From Dermacentor variabilis (lineage: Eukaryota > Arthropoda > Arachnida > Ixodida > Ixodidae): 64,000 nucleotides of DNA. The stretch is taken from positions 17,195,631 to 17,259,630 of the forward strand of contig NC_134569.1 of NCBI RefSeq assembly GCF_050947875.1, read 5' to 3'. The notes under the pieces are model-generated. The model was not told where the DNA came from. It saw nothing but the letters and a program-made list of their open reading frames with translations, and did not search any database. Shown here one piece after another: positions 58,307 through 64,000 of this stretch; within the stretch, counting starts at the first letter, position 1, and the number at the start of each line of letters is the position of its first letter. Made by a program: the position numbers and the translations under genes.

Positions 58307-59694
58307 CGAAGGCGAGCCAAATGAAAGTGAGCCCACCCACCCTGCGCAATAATGGCTCGGTTCATTATCTGCGAGGCATGCACGTCGCACAGAGGCATCT
58401 CTTATTTACAAAAGTGACATGCAGGTGTGAGGATCAAGGTTCTTTAACGCTATCATACACTGGGTTTAACATGTTTGTGTGACATAATGTACACTCCAAA
58501 AGTTGAACAGAGTGGTGTCATGAGGTTTTTGACAGATGAAGATGTTTCCCCAAAAGAAATTAGTCGCCGTATGGCTGCAGTGTACTTTGAACATTGCATT
58601 TCATTGGCCACTGTGAAGCATTAGAGCAAATGGTTCAAAGGAGGACGTGAAAGTTGAAAAGCCGATCCAAGACCATGCAGGTCATAGCCATCGTGCAACC
58701 ACCCCCAACACAATTGCAAAGGCTGGCTAGACAAGAACGGAGGATAAGCATAGATGAATTGGCAGGGCTTGTGAACATGAGTCACGATTCGGGTCAAACC
58801 ATAATTCATGAACATCTCGGTTATCGGCTCTCATGTGTGCAATAGATTCCTAAGATTTTGAACTGCTACCAGAAGGCGGAGAGATTCGGCGCTCTTGACT
58901 GATCCAATCTGGTATCACGATGAGGGTGAGCACTTTCAATCTGCAGTTGTGACCGGGGACGAATCATGGTGCCACTACTACGAGCCTGAAACACGACAGC
59001 AAAGCTTACAGTGGAAAGATTTGAATTCATCACCCCCAAGAAAAGCAAATGTCGTCATTTCTGCCGGAAAGGTGTTGACTTCTTTTTTCAATCGTCAGGG
59101 GCCATTGTTGTATCGAATTCGCTAAACCTGGAGTGGCTATTAATCGTTTCCGATATTGTGAAACGTTGGATCGGCTGCTTGTCGCAATCAAGAACAAACG
59201 ACGTGGAAAATTGAGGAATGGGGTCATCTTGTGCCACGACAATGCCCGTCCCCACGTCACTGATGTGGTTAATACGAAACTGGCAAAGTTCGAGTGGGAA
59301 ACACTTCAAAATCCGCCATACATCCCAGTCTTGTCGCCTTGCAACTTCCACATTTTGGAGCATTTGAAAAAAAGAACAGCTTAAGGGAATTAAATTTGTG
59401 TCAGACGATGACGTGAGAAAGACAGTTACAGACATTTTTTGAAACAGCAACTCAAGGAGTTTTATCAGACGGGAATCACGCAACTCGTTAGTGAGCGGGA
59501 CAAATGTCTAAATGCTCATGGAGACTACTTTTGAATAAAGTACCCCGTTTGTCACATTCTCATTCATTCATTCATTTATTTATACAAGGTTCTTTGTACA
59601 GGGTGAATTTGATGGTCAATCTAAGCATGCAGTGCTTGTAAAAATTTGCATTGATATATTGGCATTGGCTCACTTTCATTTGACTCGCCCTCGC
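58307..59694 (+). mobile_element. mariner element, dead
   Basis: The inverted ends are 'cgaaggcgagccaaatgaaa' on the left and, reverse-complemented, 'gcgagggcgagtcaaatgaa' on the right. TA flanks both sides (58305-58306, 59695-59696). The transposase remnant fills the middle. About 100 bases (59545-59640), starting with (ATTC)n, lie between the stop and the right end and are not typical of mariner, so they may be a later insertion. Confidence 0.85.
58487..59535 (+). pseudogene. mariner transposase remnant (D,D34D type, third Asp lost)
   Basis: Starts 'MYTPKVEQSGVMRFLTDEDV' then 'SPKEISRRMAAVY', the paired helix-turn-helix. Next come 'RRISIDELAGLVNMSHDSGQ', 'VTGDESWCHYYEPETRQQSL' (first Asp), 'VILCHDNARPHVTDVV' (second Asp) and 'LSPCNFH', where the third Asp is Asn (codon at 59343). 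Ends '…NAHGDYF' at 59535. Numerous stops and frameshifts. Confidence 0.88.
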
Positions 59695-59695
59695 A

Positions 59696-60239
59696 TATTT
59701 TGCAGAACTTCTGCTTTCTATTGCGACTATAATTTCGGAGCAATTACAATACACGACCGGTGGCAGCTGCTCCTGCGCAATACATTCTAACAAAGGTCAG
59801 CGTCAGTGAGATTTTTCCCTGGTCGTTGCATACGTACAAAAATGTAAACAAGATTCTTGAATGTCAGAGAGAGAGAGAGATGTAAATGTGAGAAAGGCAG
59901 GGAGGCTAACAAAGCTTTTTTTAAAATATTTGTCCTCAACTTGTTCATTTCATGACCTTTGCATTTTTCATATCAGCGCCATGCACTGCTTTGCTGGTTT
60001 CAAATTGATATAGTTTTAAAGTTCGTGAGATATTTGCTTTACTTCTTAAATATACAGAGAAGCATTGATATCAGCTGTTACGGGCACAATTTTTGAGACT
60101 TACGAGTATATTCTTTTATGAAAAAATACATATTTTACTTGTCTTGACAGTGCGTAGCGTTCAAGAATTTGTTTGCATGATCTTTGGCAATGGCAACGCG
60201 GCTGTTATTAATGTTTAATGTATTTCATCCCTCGATAAT
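59696..60239. other. unassigned sequence with a GA run
   Basis: A short (GA)n at about 59868-59880 is followed by 'aaaggcaggg', like the LINE 3' tail at 730-760, so a small LINE end may be present. Nothing else. Confidence 0.35.
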
Positions 60240-60313
60240 TTCTATAAGGAGGAGGCCGAGCTTCAAAGTGAGCCCCCCCCCCCCCCCCCCAAACATTTCT
60301 GGCTACGCCACTG
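60240..60313. mobile_element. end fragment of the CAGTGGCGTAGC MITE
   Basis: A C run of 20 bases is followed by 'ggctacgccactg', the right terminus seen at 21885-21896. The left end is missing. Confidence 0.55.
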
Positions 60314-60353
60314 TCTACTAGGAGACAAATACCCAAGAAAGTGGATGGGGAAA

Positions 60354-60585
60354 TGGCCCCGCAGTCGCTCAGTTGGTAGAGCATCACACGTGAAATGGGA
60401 AGGTTGTGGGATCGTTTCCCACCTGCGGCAAGTTGTTTTTTCATCCATTTTCATTTCCATTAATTTATCAAGCACAAGTAATTTCCCCTATGTTGTCCTT
60501 GGTGTCAGTGTTTGTTGGCTTCTTATGATATGACTAATAAAAATCGGGCCCCTCAGTTAACCCCCTTTCTTCTCTTTCACCGAAC
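60354..60585 (+). mobile_element. tRNA-headed SINE (second family)
   Basis: Positions 60354-60425 resemble a tRNA: acceptor halves 'ccgcag'/'ctgcgg', D arm GCTCAGTTGGTAGAGC and a T arm 'gtggg…cccac'. The body that follows is shared with 46303-46470. No real tRNA gene is inferred: the anticodon arm does not pair well, and the body shows it is a SINE. Confidence 0.75.
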
Positions 60586-60606
60586 ATACTGAGATTTGGA
60601 GTTTGA

Positions 60607-63446
60607 TTTATTTGCAAAATCAGATGATTGCAAATATTTCATAGTTTTCATTGAAAAGGAGCACGATTCCCCAGCTACCAGCACCTAGTATACAGATTGC
60701 ACTAATGTGATGGCTAGCAATAATTTGCAGCATACGGCAATTAATCAAATATTTGGCAACTTGAAAACATTGATGCAATGAGGTACATGAACACAAAACA
60801 TGGTTGCTTAAGAGTATAGTAATTTAATTTCGTTCTCTTTGTTCACATGTTCAACAGCACTTTAAAACAATGTTTTTGGAGCTTCACAACCATTGTAAAT
60901 ATTCACACAAGCCCATGAAGAGAGATCAAAATCAAACCACCTTAAAATACATGCCGTAAACAAGTCTTGATTAAATCAAATCAGATTCTGTTGCCCCATG
61001 CTTGACCTTTACAAATAATCAAGCCTCAACACTCATTGGTATGGATGCTGCAGTGATAGCTGCCACAAAAGAACCACCTGCAGCAACCACTAAGAAAGTT
61101 CATACACCCTGTGTCATAAAAAGAGCAGTGCTCAAATACTGAGCAAAGCTGAACTAGGGAGCACATTTAAAATTAGCATTCGTGTGCAGTGATGTTAATG
61201 CTATGAGCAAGAAAACGATCGTGCGTGTTCTCACAACTCTGAAAAGATCCAAACTTCTAAAGCAACACAATATGAAATATAGACCTTCCACCATAAATTG
61301 AAAAAACTCAAAACACTACTGGCTAACATGGCCTATCACTTAAAATGCATCTCCGTCATATTTTTTGCCTGAAGGTTACTTGGCATTGGTGTGTTGTCCA
61401 TTTCACACTGCACAATGCTGAAACCGTTCTCATCGCTGACACACATGTAATGGGTTATCCACCTCAACCGGCAACCATAAGAAAGCCATTCCTTGCATAC
61501 AAACAGCATCTTCATCGCACAGCATAAAATGGGCACAATACCACTAAGCAACACCTACACTGATAGTATGGCCGAGATGAGCCCAATAAGCTTGATGCCT
61601 GGAAGGAGCAAAATTTAAGCGGAGCATGTCTAGACAGCGGTGTCTTGCTTACAAAACATTGCACTTTGAAATTAAGCTTTCCCCCCAAATAAGAGGAAGA
61701 AAAATATTTTGTTTTTCTAAAACATAGTGAAAAGTTCCTACCATGTAAAGGTGTACTGTTTGGCGGAATGTGTAAAAATAACTTAGTGAATATGTACCCA
61801 ATGTTTCTGACAATGCAAGATATGCTCTGGAGGGTATAGTTTGTTCTCCTGCAACACACAGACCATGAGAGCTCTTCTTAAACAATTGAACTATGTATAT
61901 GTACACATTGCAGTTCATTAACATGCTCACAGCTTTCTGAAGTGCAAAGCCAAACACGTTCCTTTAACAAAATGCTGTTGCCAACAAATTCTCAGAACCT
62001 CTTTACATCGTCACAGCCATTTCCAAATGTGAACATTTTCCAACAGGTATGTCCTCAAGAGGATGCCTGACTCAACTCTATACACTATAGAAAGAGCTTT
62101 GATCATCGTTTCAGAGGCATCTTGTTCAAATAAGAATGAGCACATAATGCAATACAGATGAAGGGGAAAAAAAACAAAGAACAAATGCTGGGCTCTCATA
62201 TAACAATAAAATGTTTGGCTGTCTTCAGTCATTTCCTTTCTTCATCTTTGCACTTGTTCTGCTGTGGTTGCCTTTCCTAAACTAGCTTGCCTCTGCTTTG
62301 TTGATTACGAACTGTGACCCTCAGATGTCTTAGAACACCTATCAAGTCATGCGATGATTGCTGTTCACTATCACTTTCAGCAACTATCTGCATTAAATAT
62401 AAATTCCTCGGATTCAAATGTGCAAACCTATAACAACACAGTGACACCAGCATTTCTAACAACACTGCATATAATTTATCCCGAGGACAACATGAACATC
62501 TTTTTGCAATGGGTATGAAAGAGAACAACATTCCACACTCTCTCACAATCTCTGTATTGTGCTTTAAGTTTAACTACTGTTGACAGATAAACCACAACAA
62601 CAGGCCATGTTGAGATGTTAGGCATGTAACACATTCTGCATCTACTATTCTTCTACATGGCAGTCAAAAATGTTCAGCCTCGGCAAACAGACTAACGATA
62701 CCAGTAAGCTGGCACCCACACTCGGCTTTGCAACAATACCTCAGTCCATTTCATGAAATTCACAACTAAAAAAAAAAAAAAGGACGGCATTTGCTACAAT
62801 GCTTACATACCGACAGCAACAACAAGGAAGGAGATCACTGAAGGGGGAGGGGCCAGAAAGATAAAAAAAACTGCATTACACGACTTCTGCCTCGGCTAAA
62901 CTTGGCATGGAAGACTTAGTTTCGCATTCAATACACCTTCAAAAGTGTGTTTCACAGATCTGAGCATCACTTCTAGGAGTCTACCAAATCTGAGATCTGT
63001 AGCTACATCCGCTACATATAAACATAAATCCCTGGTGCAGGCTTCCTAAGAAAGAAACCAACATGAAATGCTGATGTTTGATGATATCGAAGTAGAATCA
63101 AACTGAAGTGAAACAAAAAATAACCACAACAGGCCACATATGCTCATTAAAACACCAAAGAAAAAACAGCACTGTCAGCACAAATGAGCAAAACAAAGCC
63201 CGAAATGTTAAGAATATGAGTCGTGAATTACACAGGTGCTGCGCCGCAACTTCATATAGATGAAAGAATAATAAAACATGAATATATAAAAAAATCTGAC
63301 AGGAAGGCTTTTTTACCATAAGACTGCGTAGCATACCCTGGATGTGAACTCTGTGCCTTACCCTAGCGAGAATGAAAAAATAAAATTGCTGACTTGCTGC
63401 CAGGTACGTCTCCATTACAGCTTGAGTGAGGTATTCTCAACAGATG
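60607..63446 (-). other. likely long 3' UTR of the right-edge gene
   Basis: AT-rich and free of recognisable repeats or domains in either direction, unlike the rest of the window. Read on the minus strand it follows the putative stop at 63447 and ends at an AATAAA near 60607-60612. This is inference only. Confidence 0.4.
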
Positions 63447-63473
63447 CTATTCTTTGATCGCAGTCATGGGAAT
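63447..63473 (-). CDS. probable last coding exon of right-edge gene
   Basis: The acceptor TTCTTTTCCAG is followed in phase 0 by 'IPMTAIKE' and a TAG stop. Joined to the exon at 63934 it gives a C-terminus '…AVIEIPMTAIKE'. An alternative frame reads 'SHDCDQRIASVENTSLKL' then TAA but does not match the donor phase. The family is not recognised. Confidence 0.45.
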   Translation of the reverse strand: MPMTAIKE

Positions 63474-63933
63474 CTGGAAAAGAAACAGCACAAACTGAAT
63501 GAGCAAGTATTTCACAACAGTCGCTCTAATATTGACTCGTTATGGAGTGCAGTCTAAACCTAAATTACACGATGGCACACTATGGGAGCTGAGAAAGACC
63601 AGTGTGGTGAACATCTGTGGCCACTTGATTGCACACTGAGGAGCAGCACTACTTTAGCTGTCTGGTGGAGTATTGTTTTTTTCTGGGAGGCCCCTTGTAT
63701 TTGGTGGAAAAAAACTGGTTATTAATGAAGAAAATGAAGAATAGTAGACTCATTACTTTGACTCTGGTTAATTCAATTTTTCCGATCAATTTGCTAAGAA
63801 CTGGAGTACCGGCCACAGCGCCTACATCTTTATTTATGGACAAAAGCATTTATTATTTTTTTCCCGAAATTGTTCCTTGCTGATAATTTTCACTTAAATA
63901 ATCAACATGCATACGCTAAAACCCAATAGCTAC
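63474..63933. other. probable intron of right-edge gene
   Basis: AT-rich, bounded by the GT and AG described for the two neighbouring exons; nothing else seen. Confidence 0.4.
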
Positions 63934-64000
63934 CTCAATAACAGCAGTACCTGCCTTGATGTTGCTAGAGGACAGCAAATGTATTGACAACATGTTATCT
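63934..64000 (-). CDS. probable penultimate exon of right-edge gene (cut by window edge)
   Basis: The minus-strand frame 'DNMLSIHLLSSSNIKAGTAA', then 'VIE', ends at GAG|GTAGCT in phase 0, which fits the acceptor phase at 63473. The exon continues to the right of base 64000. No domain is recognised. Confidence 0.45.

Noticed and set aside
60354..60425. Functional tRNA gene
   Set aside because: The anticodon stem pairs poorly, the T loop lacks the TTC pattern, and the downstream body is a repeated SINE.

Overview
The window looks like genomic DNA of a hard tick (Ixodida). The evidence is many copies of a tRNA-headed SINE that matches what I remember of the ixodid SINE 'Ruka', several arthropod-type LINE families, small spliced genes with large repeat-filled introns, and abundant microsatellites. 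There is no bacterial operon structure, CRISPR array or prophage. The species cannot be named from the sequence alone.

Host genes. (1) Positions 1-11030, minus strand: nine exons of an SLC5-family sodium/solute symporter (closest in pattern to the multivitamin/monocarboxylate group). All splice phases agree, except that exon 8 lacks one base. The 3' part lies beyond the left edge. (2) Positions 17389-27305, minus strand: a complete four-exon cytosolic sulfotransferase CDS of 296 codons, with a GC-AG intron and unusual cofactor-site residues. (3) Positions 63447-64000, minus strand: probable last two exons of an unrecognised gene, followed by about 2.8 kb of AT-rich likely 3' UTR down to a polyadenylation signal near 60607.

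Mobile DNA fills most of the rest. Left part (0.7-16.8 kb): LINE fragments with RNase H or RT remains, a TTAA-flanked MITE, an RTE-like LINE split by a hAT-like MITE, a CR1-like fragment and large simple repeats. Middle (19.9-34.8 kb): SINE copies with exact target duplications, a Penelope-like fragment carrying both a MITE and a SINE, and a 2.4-kb P-element-like transposon with long inverted ends and a THAP first exon. From 35.4 to 45.6 kb: a LINE with an esterase-type ORF1, interrupted by a SINE and a foldback insertion; then a nearly intact CR1/L2-like LINE whose ORF1 begins with a 2A peptide and whose ORF2 follows in the same frame after one TAG-CTA stop; then a tail-to-tail RNase H LINE. 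From 46.4 to 48.6 kb: a nested palindromic MITE cluster with about 695-bp inverted arms. From 49.2 to 60.6 kb: another MITE, a 5.3-kb I/Jockey-like LINE, a dead mariner and a second tRNA-headed SINE.

The elements most worth a second look are the 2A / in-frame-stop LINE (40.45-44.2 kb), the P-like THAP element (32.42-34.84 kb) and the large palindrome (46.43-47.96 kb).
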